The notes: generated from the sequence alone by a model not told the origin. Numbered from the stretch's first letter, positions 54,944 to 63,837 are shown. The stretch: 64,000 nucleotides of DNA from an uncultured Acidobacteriaceae bacterium (GCA_937879855.1 CALFMO010000068.1:181738-245737); one strand, 5' to 3'. Translations and numbers: made by a program.

Positions 54944-55717
54944 GTGAGAATCGCGACCTTCAACATCAACAACATCAATAAGCGGCTGGATAACCTCTTG
55001 GCTTGGTTAGCCAAAGCTGAGCCGGACGTGGTTAGTCTCCAAGAGCTTAAGGCGGAGCAGGGAGCCTTTCCCGTGAATGCCCTTCGAACTCTCGGGTACG
55101 AAGCAGTCTGGCAAGGGGAACGTTCCTGGAACGGCGTGGCCATTCTCGCGCGAAACCACGCTCCCGTGCTGACCTGCGCAAGCTTGCCGGGAAATCCTGG
55201 AGATCACCAAGCCCGCTATATCGAAGCGGCTGTTCAGGGAGTCCTGATCACTTCCATCTACCTCCCCAATGGGAATCCGCAGCCTGGACCGAAATTCAAC
55301 TACAAGTTGGCCTGGTTGGAGCGCCTCATCGCCCATGCCGACGAACTCATGGCGAGCGGCGCCCCCGTGGTATTGGCCGGTGACTACAACGTCGTGCCGA
55401 CACCGCAGGACACCTATCCGACTCGATCGTTGGATAACAACGCGTTGATCCAACCCGAAAGCCGCCAAGCCTTTGCGCGTTTGCTGGCTCAAGGCTGGAC
55501 CGACGCGATGCGGAGGCTATATCCGGACGGGCCGCTCTGGACATTCTGGGATTACAAATATGAACGGTGGCCGAAGGACAAAGGCATGCGACTCGATCAC
55601 TTCCTGCTCTCGCCGAAGGTGACGAACCGGCTCGTGGACGGTGGTGTAGACCGATGGGCGCGTGGGCAGCTAAACGCCAGCGACCATGCGCCAACATGGA
55701 TAACGCTCGATCTTTAG
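54944..55717 (+). CDS. xthA: Exodeoxyribonuclease III (AP endonuclease)
   Basis: The 257-residue protein shows the endonuclease/exonuclease/phosphatase motifs: ATFNINNI, LQELKAEQ (metal Glu), WNGVAIL, SIYLPNG (Tyr), GDYNVVPTPQD (Asp-x-Asn), and the final SDHAPTW with catalytic His. It cuts at abasic sites and removes nucleotides from 3' ends. GTG 54944 matches the usual start (VRIATFN); TTG 54941 or the upstream frame from 54899 are alternatives. Confidence 0.93.
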   Translation: MRIATFNINNINKRLDNLLAWLAKAEPDVVSLQELKAEQGAFPVNALRTLGYEAVWQGERSWNGVAILARNHAPVLTCASLPGNPGDHQARYIEAAVQGVLITSIYLPNGNPQPGPKFNYKLAWLERLIAHADELMASGAPVVLAGDYNVVPTPQDTYPTRSLDNNALIQPESRQAFARLLAQGWTDAMRRLYPDGPLWTFWDYKYERWPKDKGMRLDHFLLSPKVTNRLVDGGVDRWARGQLNASDHAPTWITLDL

Positions 55718-55796
55718 AGATCTGCGTCAATCACGAATTCATTAAAAGCAAGCCGCTAGAACAAGACGTGCTCGGGTGCTTTCCAGGATTTTTTGC

Positions 55797-56145
55797 CTAG
55801 ACCCGCCAAGCGCCTGGGCCATTGCCGCCAAGAACGACGAGCCACAAGCAGAGCTCCTGCCAGTCGACGTATTGCTTGCGCGCATCGAGCAATCGCGTCC
55901 AGGGAATGCGGCCAAGCCTCCACCTATTTGAGCATGGGCTCGAAGTTTCGGTGCATTCGGTCAACCCCGACCGAAATGCAGTCGATGAGCGAGAACGACT
56001 TCGCGTGTTTTGCCAACACCGGCGTAAACGCGCCAGAGACAATGTTTCCAGATTTGGGTCCCATAGTAGATTCTCGAGAAGTCGACCTTCGGCGCGAACT
56101 GCTGCGGCGAGCGTTACCAAGTTCAACTTTGGCCTTGACAGGCAT
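55797..56145 (-). pseudogene. Frameshifted small protein gene divergent from tetR
   Basis: On the - strand, ATG 56145 opens a frame with protein-like text (GPKSGNIVSGAFTPVLAKHA, SFSLIDCISVGVDRMHR) that stops at 55924 after NFEPMLK. A one-base shift continues with IPWTRLLDARKQYVDWQELC to a stop at 55797. The two halves join smoothly, so I suspect a single gene with a frameshift. It would be controlled by the adjacent operator at 56144-56165. Two other clear frameshifts in this window support the idea, but the family is not recognised and the evidence is only compositional. Confidence 0.4.
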
Positions 56146-56165
56146 AAGAGTACTATCGTACTCTT
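56144..56165. promoter_or_regulatory. TetR operator 1, TAAGAGTAC-N4-GTACTCTTA
   Basis: A perfect inverted repeat with 9-base arms (56144-56152 and 56157-56165) and a 4-base centre lies six bases before the TetR start at 56171. The same repeat with 7-base arms occurs at 56771-56788. This is the expected site for the adjacent repressor and covers its own start region and that of the divergent small gene. Confidence 0.85.
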
Positions 56166-56170
56166 ACCTC

Positions 56171-56755
56171 ATGCGATACTCGCTGGAACACAAAGCGCAA
56201 AACCGCGAAAAGATTCTTTCCGTGGCGGCTCGCTCGTTCCGCGAACGCGGCGGGGACACGAGCGGCATCGGGACGGTGATGAAGAAGGTAGGCCTGAAAA
56301 AAGGGGGCTTCTACCGGCATTTCAAGAGCAAGGACGACCTGTTCGTCGAAGCGGTGGCACGGGCACTCGACGAGACGGGAAGAGGCATGGTGGAAGTGGC
56401 AAAGTCCGCTCCCGAGGGTCAGGCTCTGCGGGCCATCATCGAGCGCTATCTAAGCGTGGGCCACGCGAATTCGCCGGGAACCGGTTGCGTGCGCGCCGCT
56501 CTCGGGCCGGAACTCGCACGGAAACCGGTAGCCGTGCGGAAAAGGATCGAGGCGTTGTTGGAAGCGTATCGCGAGCGGTTTCTGCCCTTCATGCCCGGTC
56601 AGACGCGAGTAGAGAAACAGGCGAAGATCAGGTTGTTGTTCCCGAGCATGGCGGGTGTGTTGATGATGGCCCGCGTCAGTTCGGACCCTCAAAGGCGTGA
56701 GCAGATTTTGATGGACGCGAGAAACTTTTTCATCAAGAGCTTCGCTGAACAATAA
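56171..56755 (+). CDS. TetR-family repressor
   Basis: The 194-residue protein has the TetR helix-turn-helix (REKILSVAARSFRERGG, IGTVMKKVGLKKGGFYRHF) at residues 10-55 and a C-terminal domain like the TetR_C family (YRERFLPFMPG). ATG 56171 is taken as start because it follows the operator directly; the long open frame before it is not protein-like. Copies of a palindromic operator lie before this gene and before the next, indicating it represses itself and the following operon. The ligand is unknown. Confidence 0.9.
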   Translation: MRYSLEHKAQNREKILSVAARSFRERGGDTSGIGTVMKKVGLKKGGFYRHFKSKDDLFVEAVARALDETGRGMVEVAKSAPEGQALRAIIERYLSVGHANSPGTGCVRAALGPELARKPVAVRKRIEALLEAYRERFLPFMPGQTRVEKQAKIRLLFPSMAGVLMMARVSSDPQRREQILMDARNFFIKSFAEQ

Positions 56756-56770
56756 TTTTTTTCATCCAAT

Positions 56771-56788
56771 AGAGTACGATAGTACTCT
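56771..56788. promoter_or_regulatory. TetR operator 2, AGAGTAC-N4-GTACTCT
   Basis: This inverted repeat (arms 56771-56777 and 56782-56788, centre GATA) is the reverse complement form of operator 1, including the following TTATG. It sits 43 bases before the ATG 56832 start and so can block transcription of the downstream operon. The same regulator should bind both. Confidence 0.85.
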
Positions 56789-56831
56789 TATGAGAAGAAA
56801 CGGCACCAAACTAAATCGAGAGGAAAAACCG

Positions 56832-57239
56832 ATGAAATTCATGATCGCTTTGCTTATGGCAGTGCTTCCCGCCCTGTCCTTCGCGCAATCGCAACCCGAG
56901 GCTGGCCAAGGCTTGCCCAGCGGGGCCATACCTAAAACCACCGCAGTGCTTGTCATTCAGACTCCCAAGCAGGGCGTAACCGTTCAACAAGTCATGGCTG
57001 TGATTCCGGACGAGATTCAGGCGACTGTAAAGCTCTATCTCGACGGGAAAATTCGCGAGTGGTATTCGCGCGGCGATGGCAAAGGCGTCATCTTCCTGGT
57101 GGATGCGAAGACCGAGGACGAGGCGCGGGCCCTGATGGAAACGCTGCCGCTCGCGAAAGCACATTTGATGGATCACGAGTACATTCCCGTCGGGCCGCTG
57201 ACGCCGCTAAGAGCGCTGAACCCAGCTGCGTTCCAGTGA
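56832..57239 (+). CDS. Secreted small ferredoxin-like-fold protein (paralogue 1)
   Basis: The 135-residue protein has a signal peptide (MKFMIALLMAVLPALSFAQ) followed by a dimeric alpha/beta-barrel-like domain (TTAVLVIQTPKQGVTVQQ, VKLYLDGKIREWYSRGDGKG, EARALMETLPLAKAHLM). The domain resembles YCII/muconolactone-isomerase types; no catalytic residues are evident. ATG 56832 is chosen because AGAGGAAAAACCG lies before it and it begins the signal peptide; an ATG at 56790 lies in the operator. It is the first gene of the TetR-controlled operon. Confidence 0.75.
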   Translation: MKFMIALLMAVLPALSFAQSQPEAGQGLPSGAIPKTTAVLVIQTPKQGVTVQQVMAVIPDEIQATVKLYLDGKIREWYSRGDGKGVIFLVDAKTEDEARALMETLPLAKAHLMDHEYIPVGPLTPLRALNPAAFQ

Positions 57240-57386
57240 CCACTCGAAATGGCGCCGCTGCAGGAGGGACGATCGGCGTGCAACCCCAGTCCTGATCTGC
57301 GACTGAAGCTTGTCGCAGCCGCGATCTGTTAAGAGAAGAACCAGGGCCATATCACTGGCTCGAATTTTGGAAAGGAGAAATTCATC

Positions 57387-57752
57387 ATGCCACAACAAAC
57401 ACAGTCCGGGGCGGCTTCAGGCGTGCCCAGCATTCCTACAACTAAAACCACCGCAGTGCTGGTCATTGAGACTGCGAAGCCGGGCGTGACCGCGCAACAA
57501 ATCATGGCTGTCATACCGGCAGAGATTCGGGCAACTGTGAAGCTCTACCTCGACGGGAAGATCCAACAGTGGTATTCGCGCGGCGATGGCAAAGGGGTGA
57601 TCTTCATGGTCAACGCAAACACCGAGGACGAGGCACGGTCCATCATGGAAACCCTGCCGCTCGCAAAGGAAGAGTTGCTCCATCACGAGTACATTCCCGT
57701 CGGACCCTTGATGCCCTTGAGGGTATTGATGGGGCCAGCTGCGCAGCAGTGA
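57387..57752 (+). CDS. Small ferredoxin-like-fold protein without signal peptide (paralogue 2)
   Basis: The 121-residue protein is closely similar to the one at 56832 (shares TTAVLVI, VKLYLDGKI, WYSRGDGKGVIF and HEYIPVGPL) but starts MPQQTQSGAASG with no signal peptide, so it stays in the cytosol. AAAGGAGAAATTC precedes ATG 57387. It is a tandem duplicate with a different address. Its role is unknown; similar monomers often act in degradation of small molecules. Confidence 0.75.
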   Translation: MPQQTQSGAASGVPSIPTTKTTAVLVIETAKPGVTAQQIMAVIPAEIRATVKLYLDGKIQQWYSRGDGKGVIFMVNANTEDEARSIMETLPLAKEELLHHEYIPVGPLMPLRVLMGPAAQQ

Positions 57753-57806
57753 CCCTCCTCGCGAGAGCGCTACTGCAGCAAGGGAACCCTCTTGGAGGAA
57801 ACGATC

Positions 57807-58937
57807 ATGAACATGCCGAGAATTATTGTGACTGGCGCGACGGGGAAGACAGGAAGCGTCGTAGTTGCCGAGCTGCTGACAGCCGGATATCCCGTCCGCG
57901 CTATGGTGCACCGCGAAGATGACCGCAGTGCGCGGCTGAGGGCACAGGGAGCCGAGATCGTTATCGCCGACATGAGCGATGTCGAACGCATCGCTGATGC
58001 GTTAAGGGATGTTCAGCGCGCCTATTATTGTCCGCCTTACGATCCGTACATGATTCAGGGCGCGGTCGCCTTCGCGGTTGCCGCGAAGGAATCGCGGCTC
58101 GAACAGATCGTTGGCCTGAGCCAATGGCTGGCGAGTCCCTCGCATCCCTCACTCGCAACACGCCAGAGCTGGCTCGTGGACCGGCTGTTCTCAATGACGC
58201 CGGGAGTGGCGCATACCATCATCAACCCGGGCTTTTTCGCTGATGCCTACCTGGTGACGATTGGTTTGGCCGCGCATCTCGGCGTGTTTCCCTGGATGTA
58301 CGGAAACAGCCGCAACGCGCCACCCTCGAACGAGGACATCGCGCGAGTCGCCGTCGGGGCCCTGATGAATCCGGCGCGACACGCCGGACAGAGTTATCGT
58401 CCCACCGGACCGCAACTGCTTGGCGCGGACGACATGGCCCAGGCAATCGGCAGAGCCGTTGGACGATCGGTCAGGGTTGTGCCGACGCCGACGTGGCTGT
58501 TCATGAAGGCTGCCAGAATGGCCGGCATGTCCATCGACCTGATGAGCAATGTCCGGTACTACATCGACGATCACAAGCGTGGTGGCTTTGAACTGGGCGC
58601 ACCCACGACCGATGTGCTCAATGTGACCGGGCGCTCCCCAGAGGACTTCGAGACAATCGCTCGGCGTTATGCTGCGCAGCCCCGCAACCAACGCACGATT
58701 GGGAACTGGGTTCGCGAGTTCGCAGAGTTCATGATCTCCCCTGTCAGCCCTGGCTTTAATTTCGATCGTTACGACGGTGAGCTGCGCCGCCCATTCCCAT
58801 TCGAGCCGCAGTCCGCGCCCGAGTCCAAAGTCTGGCGGCATGAGCACGGTATCACCGACCCTGCCAAGCTGGCAGCGTCGCTCCACAACAAGGCCACTTC
58901 TGCCACCGGCCGCCCTAAATGGTTGGAATCTCAATAG
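57807..58937 (+). CDS. NmrA-like NAD(P)-binding protein
   Basis: The 376-residue protein begins IIVTGATGKTGSVVVAEL with the GxxGxxG motif of atypical SDRs of the NmrA type (NmrA, HSCARG, quinone oxidoreductase 2), binding NAD(P) without the classical YxxxK. ADMSDVERIADAL is the second-strand acidic segment, and QIVGLSQWLASPSHPS the middle. GGAGG precedes ATG 57807. It is the third gene of the operon after the two small paralogues, and could be a redox sensor or reductase. The C-terminal ~100 residues are an extension of unknown type. Confidence 0.85.
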   Translation: MNMPRIIVTGATGKTGSVVVAELLTAGYPVRAMVHREDDRSARLRAQGAEIVIADMSDVERIADALRDVQRAYYCPPYDPYMIQGAVAFAVAAKESRLEQIVGLSQWLASPSHPSLATRQSWLVDRLFSMTPGVAHTIINPGFFADAYLVTIGLAAHLGVFPWMYGNSRNAPPSNEDIARVAVGALMNPARHAGQSYRPTGPQLLGADDMAQAIGRAVGRSVRVVPTPTWLFMKAARMAGMSIDLMSNVRYYIDDHKRGGFELGAPTTDVLNVTGRSPEDFETIARRYAAQPRNQRTIGNWVREFAEFMISPVSPGFNFDRYDGELRRPFPFEPQSAPESKVWRHEHGITDPAKLAASLHNKATSATGRPKWLESQ

Positions 58938-58946
58938 GAGGAATTT

Positions 58947-59456
58947 ATGCAAACCCAACTCGCTTTTTTCGTCAGCATTGCATTCAGCTTGATCGCGTGG
59001 GGAATCGTCGCCGCCCGGTACATCTGGCCGGAACTCCGCCTCCGGCCACGGGCCGAAGCGTTGCGGCCGCTGCTCATCTTCCACAGCTTCCGCTTCATCG
59101 GGTTAGCGTTTTTGATCTCAGGAGTCGTCTCGCCTGACCTGCCATCTGCCTTCGCACGGTCCGCGGCCTATGGGGACTTGGTAGCGGCGATACTCGCCTT
59201 GCTTGCGCTGATATCGTTGCCCAGTGCGACCGGCGTTGCCATCACGTGGCTCTTCAATCTCTGGGGTACAGCCGATCTCTTCAATGCGTTCTACCAGGCC
59301 AATCATGCTGGGCTGATGGCGGGGCAGTTGGGTGCCACGTATTTCATTCCGACGTTCATCGTGCCCCTACTGCTGATTACGCATGGACTCGGCTTCCGGA
59401 TTCTTCTGCAACATCAAAAGGTATCCACAGTACAGCAAAGCCGGCACGCAGGATAA
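58947..59456 (+). CDS. Small integral membrane protein
   Basis: The 169-residue protein has four or five membrane segments: AFFVSIAFSLIAWGIVA, PLLIFHSFRFIGLAFLISGV, LVAAILALLALISLPSATG, ITWLFNLWGTADLF, and FIVPLLLITHGLGFRILL. AGGAGGAATTT precedes ATG 58947, nine bases after the NmrA gene, so it is probably the last gene of the TetR-controlled operon. No transporter motif is recognised; it may be related to DoxX- or DUF-type small membrane proteins. Confidence 0.75.
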   Translation: MQTQLAFFVSIAFSLIAWGIVAARYIWPELRLRPRAEALRPLLIFHSFRFIGLAFLISGVVSPDLPSAFARSAAYGDLVAAILALLALISLPSATGVAITWLFNLWGTADLFNAFYQANHAGLMAGQLGATYFIPTFIVPLLLITHGLGFRILLQHQKVSTVQQSRHAG

Positions 59457-59521
59457 ATTAGTCTGGTTGAAGTGAGCGTCTCGCGGACTTGAGCTTAAAT
59501 ACTCTTCCTGAGAGGAGCACA

Positions 59522-60141
59522 GTGATCGAGGGAACACGCTTCGCGTTTTTTGTGAGTGCGGCAGCGATACTTGCGCTGACTCCCGGCCCGGGCATTCTTT
59601 ACGTTTTGGGAAGAACTCTCCACGCGGAAGACGTGAAGGCGTCCTATCCGCCCTCGGGACCTTTGTCGAGGGCTCAGTCCACGTCTTGGCTGCAGGATTG
59701 GGACTCTCCGCGATCTTGATGACCTCGGCCACCGCGTTCCAAGTCGTCCGCTACGCCGGAGCGGCCTACCTTGTCTATCTGGGGATTTCGATGATTCGGA
59801 AACGGCGTGCAAGTGGGAATACGCAAACTGTAGGACAGAGTTCTCAACGAAACTTTGTGCAGGGCATTGCAACCGAGGTTCTCAATCCAAAAACAGCGCT
59901 CTTCTTTCTATCGTTTATTCCGCAGTTCGTTTCACCTGCCAAGGGGCATTTGATTTTACAATTTCTGATTCTTGGCACAATTTCAGTTGTCCTGAATACG
60001 ACCGTGGACCTTGTCGTAGTCGGATTCGCTGGTTTAATCGCACAAAGACTTGCCCGGAATCCCAAACTCATCGAGAGACAACGCACCGGGTCGGGTGTTG
60101 GAATGATCGGGCTCGGTGTCTACGTCGCGGTCTCGAAATGA
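59522..60141 (+). pseudogene. LysE/RhtB-family amino-acid exporter gene with a frameshift
   Basis: GTG 59522 opens FAFFVSAAAILALTPGPGIL, the LysE N-terminus with the conserved TPGP, but the frame then loses sense after GRTLHA. A one-base deletion near 59625 restores GRREGVLSALGTFVEGSVHV, the next LysE motif, and continues in the other frame through EVLNPKTALFFLSFIPQFV to the stop at 60141. The corrected product of about 206 residues has the size and helices of a full exporter. As read, only fragments would be made. Sequencing error is a possible cause. Confidence 0.82.
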
Positions 60142-60168
60142 GTATTCGGCCATGAAAGGCAGAACTGA

Positions 60169-60519
60169 ATGTCGGATGACGTGGAACTCTTAAAACGAGT
60201 GTATGACCTCTTTAATAGCCGCGACATCGAGAGCGTCCTCGCCGCCATGCATCCCGACGTCATTTGGGCAAATGGAATGGAAGGTGGCCACGTCCACGGA
60301 CGCGACGAGGTGCGCAGCTATTGGAAACGTCAATGGGCGATCCTCAATCCGCATGTCGAGCCCGTCGAGATCTCGTCCATTGGCGAGGGGGAAGTCGTTG
60401 TCAAAGTTCATCAGGTGGTGCGTGACCCAGAGGGCAATCTCCTGGCCGACAGAATGGTGATCCACGTTTTCCAGATACAAAACGGGCGCATCCAGCGTTT
60501 CGATATCCGCGATGTATAG
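60169..60519 (+). CDS. SnoaL-like (NTF2-fold) protein
   Basis: The 116-residue protein fits the SnoaL/NTF2-like family: LLKRVYDLFNSRDIESVLAA, MHPDVIWANGMEG, YWKRQWAILNPHVEPVEISS, and VIHVFQIQNGRIQRFDI. These cone-shaped proteins bind small ligands or act as isomerases or hydrolases; here the ligand is unknown. It lies 27 bases after the LysE gene on the same strand. Confidence 0.85.
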   Translation: MSDDVELLKRVYDLFNSRDIESVLAAMHPDVIWANGMEGGHVHGRDEVRSYWKRQWAILNPHVEPVEISSIGEGEVVVKVHQVVRDPEGNLLADRMVIHVFQIQNGRIQRFDIRDV

Positions 60520-60746
60520 TCGGCTGCCAGAACCGTATCATGCGGCATTGCTGGTATGTTTGGTCGGTTTGTCGACACCGGAAACTATCCAGAAAAGGAT
60601 CGGGGAAATCGCTGGATGATCTCCTCGAAGCCGACTTCTGGCCCGGAATAACTTCCGGTTTGCCCGTCACTCGGGAGGTACGTAGGGCAGCGGCACCGGG
60701 AAGGTACAAGGCGAACACAAGCTCTGCTCTGTCTCTCCGATCTTCG

Positions 60747-61139
60747 TCACAGCGAGTAAAACTCCCACGCAATCCGGTCTGGATCCTTGAAGGCGACATA
60801 ATTCTTCCCCAATGTTTCGTCCACCTTGACGCCGCTGTTGGCGACGCCCGCATCTGATAGTGCTTTAGCCACTCGTTGAAGTTCAGACTCATCCGGACAT
60901 GCCAGCGCCACGTGGTCTAGCCCTATCCGGAACGGATCGAAACTATCCCGTGACAACGTTTTGGTATCGGGTCCGCGAACGCCTATTGCCGTTGAGCCAG
61001 CTGCAAAAATGAAGAGGTTTGGTGTGTCCAGCAAAACCGGGAAGCCGAGCATCTCCGCATAGAACTTCCGGGAACGCGGCAGGTCAGCCGAGCGCAACAC
61101 TACGTGATGGATACCCGGAGTTTTAATTCCAATTCCCAT
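60747..61139 (-). CDS. VOC-family protein (glyoxalase/dioxygenase-like)
   Basis: The 130-residue protein has the two beta-alpha-beta-beta-beta units of the vicinal oxygen chelate fold: IHHVVLRSADLPRSRKFYAE with a metal His, IGLDHVALACPD with a second His, and DPDRIAWEFYSL with the final metal Glu. GAAAGGAGAGAG precedes ATG 61139. It may be a glyoxalase, fosfomycin-resistance-like or dioxygenase protein; the substrate cannot be read. Confidence 0.88.
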   Translation of the reverse strand: MGIGIKTPGIHHVVLRSADLPRSRKFYAEMLGFPVLLDTPNLFIFAAGSTAIGVRGPDTKTLSRDSFDPFRIGLDHVALACPDESELQRVAKALSDAGVANSGVKVDETLGKNYVAFKDPDRIAWEFYSL

Positions 61140-61275
61140 GACTCTCTCCTTTCTAGGAGCACCTCAAGCAATTATTAAAACTAAGAAACCTCCCCTTCTT
61201 CTGTGACCCCACGCCGCGAACGCCGATGAGCTCATAGCACCTACTAGCTTTGTCCATGCGAAGTGAAAGGACTAC

Positions 61276-63042
61276 CTATAATCGCTCAATCTTTAGCGCG
61301 TCGAATTCGCGTTGGAGGTTAGCGACGAGCCGTGTGAATTCGGGTTTTTGACGCAAGCTCTCAAGGTGCGGATCTAGTCTGAAGAAAGGCCAGCAAGCGA
61401 ATCCCGTGTCCACGCTGCGTTCGAGCCAAACCATCGCCTTATCAGCCTCACCCAATACGGCATAAATGCTAGCGATTTGATAGTAGGTGTGATGAGTATG
61501 TCCGAAGGAACGCGCGAAATCCAACGCTCTACGAACACACTGCAGCGCGAGATCGGCCTGCTTGCGTCGAGCGTACACCAGGCCTTGCAGACTAACGATC
61601 AGTGGTTCGTTAGATAGCTGGATCATGGCATTCGCCAATTGTTGGTCCGCTAAGTCCAAATCGCCCATGAAAAGTGGTGGTTGAGGACTAAACCAGAGAG
61701 CGTACTTGTGTCTCGGACTTTCGCGAAGCCAGACTTCAACTCCCTCACGCGCGCGAGTAAAATCGCCACAAAAGAGATAAACCCAGTTGATGTTATGACT
61801 GAGAACATTCCTCGGATTCGACCGCTGACCCTGCTCGAAAGCAGTCTGCGCTTCTTGTAAGCGTCCGATGTGCATGCAAACTGAAGCCAAGCGGTTATGG
61901 GCATGCTCAAAATTCGGTTGCAATCTTAATACCTCTGCGAGTGCCGCAATAGCTTCCGCATGCTGAAAATTCTTTGCTGGGCTCCATAAAATATACGCCT
62001 GGGCAAAATGTCCCTCTGGCAACGCCGGGTCAAGGTTCAGTGCGCGGCGGCAGTGCTGTTCGGCCTTCTGCAGCCAACTCCGGTCCGAATCATGGGTGAA
62101 GTACATGTTCATGCAGACATAGGACAGGGTCGCATGTGCTAAAGCAAACTTGGGGTCACACTCAACGGCGCTCGACAAATGTTGCATGGCGCTGTGCAGT
62201 GTGGCCGGCTGATCGGAATAACTTTCCTGTAGGCCAGAAATAAATTCGCTGTAGGCCTGTGGGTTCCTGCTATATCGGTCACGAGACTTCCGTATCGTAA
62301 TCGGAAACCGGTTCTGGAGAGACGCCACAATGCGGCGCCCGATTTCATCCTGCACCTCAAAGACATCCTCTCGTGTGAAGTCATATTTCTCTGAGAGGGC
62401 CACCTTTTGCGCCTCACCGTCGAAGAGTTGGACCGAGACGCGCCAGCGCGTTCCCAGCTTCTGGATATTTCCCTGTAAGACGTAGCGAACACCCAGATCG
62501 CAGCTAGCGCAGCTCGGATCGCTTCCGGCAGCATAGTTCAGGACCGCAGCCGTGGGTACAACCACAGTATCCTCAAGGTTACTGAGCGTCGTAATCACGG
62601 CATCAGCAAAACCCACTGAGAGCGCTCTTTCTTCTTCGATGTTACTTAAAAGGACAAATGGCAATACCGCAATAGACCGTTCGCGCTTCGAGTCTGACGA
62701 AACGCCGACGACCGGTGCGATGAAACGATAGCCTCGTCGAGGTAGAGTTTCTATGAACTGAGGTCTCTCCGCGGAGTCGTGAAGGGCCTCACGCAGTTTG
62801 TTCACTGCCTTATTTAGGCTGCGATCGAAATCCACGAAGGTGCCGGTCGGCCACAACCGCCGCACCAGTTCTTCACGGGTAATCAGGTCGCCGGGTCGCT
62901 CCAGCAGGGCCAACAAGATTTCCGCGGGTTGCTGCGTGAGTCCTATAGTCTTCCCATTGCTGCTCGTCAATTCGCCGGTACGGGCATTGAGTTCAAACCT
63001 GCGGAAGCGAAACCGCGGAGGAAGTTGGGCGGTCCTTTCCAT
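61276..63042 (-). CDS. Winged-helix (OmpR/PhoB-type) transcription regulator with TPR repeats
   Basis: The 588-residue protein starts with an OmpR-type winged helix (FRFRRFELNARTGELTSSNG, LTQQPAEILLALLERPGD, LVRRLWPTGTFVDFDRSLNK, RYRFI-like GYRFIAPVVG) in the first ~105 residues. A TolB-like region (SIAVLPFVLLSNIEEERAL) follows, then TPR repeats (ALAHATLSYVCMNMYF, HAHNRLASVCMHIGRLQEAQ, ASIYAVLGEADKAMVWLERS). This CadC-like layout is very common in Acidobacteriota. I see no membrane helix between the parts. ATG 63042 (MERTAQL) is preferred to the longer frame from 63222. Confidence 0.88.
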   Translation of the reverse strand: MERTAQLPPRFRFRRFELNARTGELTSSNGKTIGLTQQPAEILLALLERPGDLITREELVRRLWPTGTFVDFDRSLNKAVNKLREALHDSAERPQFIETLPRRGYRFIAPVVGVSSDSKRERSIAVLPFVLLSNIEEERALSVGFADAVITTLSNLEDTVVVPTAAVLNYAAGSDPSCASCDLGVRYVLQGNIQKLGTRWRVSVQLFDGEAQKVALSEKYDFTREDVFEVQDEIGRRIVASLQNRFPITIRKSRDRYSRNPQAYSEFISGLQESYSDQPATLHSAMQHLSSAVECDPKFALAHATLSYVCMNMYFTHDSDRSWLQKAEQHCRRALNLDPALPEGHFAQAYILWSPAKNFQHAEAIAALAEVLRLQPNFEHAHNRLASVCMHIGRLQEAQTAFEQGQRSNPRNVLSHNINWVYLFCGDFTRAREGVEVWLRESPRHKYALWFSPQPPLFMGDLDLADQQLANAMIQLSNEPLIVSLQGLVYARRKQADLALQCVRRALDFARSFGHTHHTYYQIASIYAVLGEADKAMVWLERSVDTGFACWPFFRLDPHLESLRQKPEFTRLVANLQREFDALKIERL

Positions 63043-63279
63043 GGCTGCACCCACCCTTAAGGTTGGCGAGAAGTCTATCACTCTGCTCGCGACTGGCTCA
63101 ACCGAACCTGACTTTCTGCCGTAACTTCCTCTTAGGCAAGCTCTTCCTACAGGGATAATCAATTCACTTCCAGGGAATAACGGGATGCCTTGAACTTTTA
63201 CAGCCGCGAGTGCAGTCTTCATTCGCGCGCGGCGTACCGCTGCCGAAAGTTGTCACTGAATCACCAGAGGAGGAAACCT

Positions 63280-63837
63280 ATGAATAAACCTGGGAAATCG
63301 ATCATATCGAGAAGGCCGCTCTGTACTTTTTGGGGTCTGCTCGCGATCACAGCACTGACAGTCACCCTGCTGGCCAAAGAAGTGGTCGCCGCGGAGGTAC
63401 TCCCGATCGAAGGAACCTATGGCGTGACGTTTACCCTCACGCCCACGGCGCCCAACACTTTCTTGGTTGTGGCCACCGGTATCGGCCGGACCTTGCATTT
63501 GGGGAACTCGTCCGTTGGTGATCTGGGGAACTCGTTCCTGGACATCACCAAGACGGCAAACGCGAATGCAACACCGCCGAGCTTGGAAGGGACTTTCAAG
63601 CTCACCTTTGAAAATGGCGATACTTTGTCCGGGACGATCTCGGGAGTGTTTACTTTCCCTCCGGATTCGAGTGGCTTTGGGGCCTTCAGCGGTCAGTTCA
63701 CGTTCACCGCGGGAACAGGTCAATTGCAGGGCGCGAGCGGGACTGCGAGCTTTACTGGCCTGGCGAACTTTGCCAAGAACCAGGCGCTTTATTCGTTCCA
63801 GGGAAATGTGTCAATTCCTGGGTCGCTCGGCAACTAG
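63280..63837 (+). CDS. Secreted beta-rich protein of unknown function
   Basis: The 185-residue protein has a signal peptide (TFWGLLAITALTVTLLAKE, AxA-like cleavage near VVAAEV) and then a repetitive beta-strand text with many Gly, Thr and Phe residues (GTYGVTFTLTP, GTFKLTFENGDTLSGTISG, SGQFTFTAGTGQLQGASG). That pattern is usual for secreted or surface beta-sandwich proteins. AGAGGAGG precedes ATG 63280. It is divergent from the winged-helix/TPR gene; the function is unknown. Confidence 0.75.
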   Translation: MNKPGKSIISRRPLCTFWGLLAITALTVTLLAKEVVAAEVLPIEGTYGVTFTLTPTAPNTFLVVATGIGRTLHLGNSSVGDLGNSFLDITKTANANATPPSLEGTFKLTFENGDTLSGTISGVFTFPPDSSGFGAFSGQFTFTAGTGQLQGASGTASFTGLANFAKNQALYSFQGNVSIPGSLGN

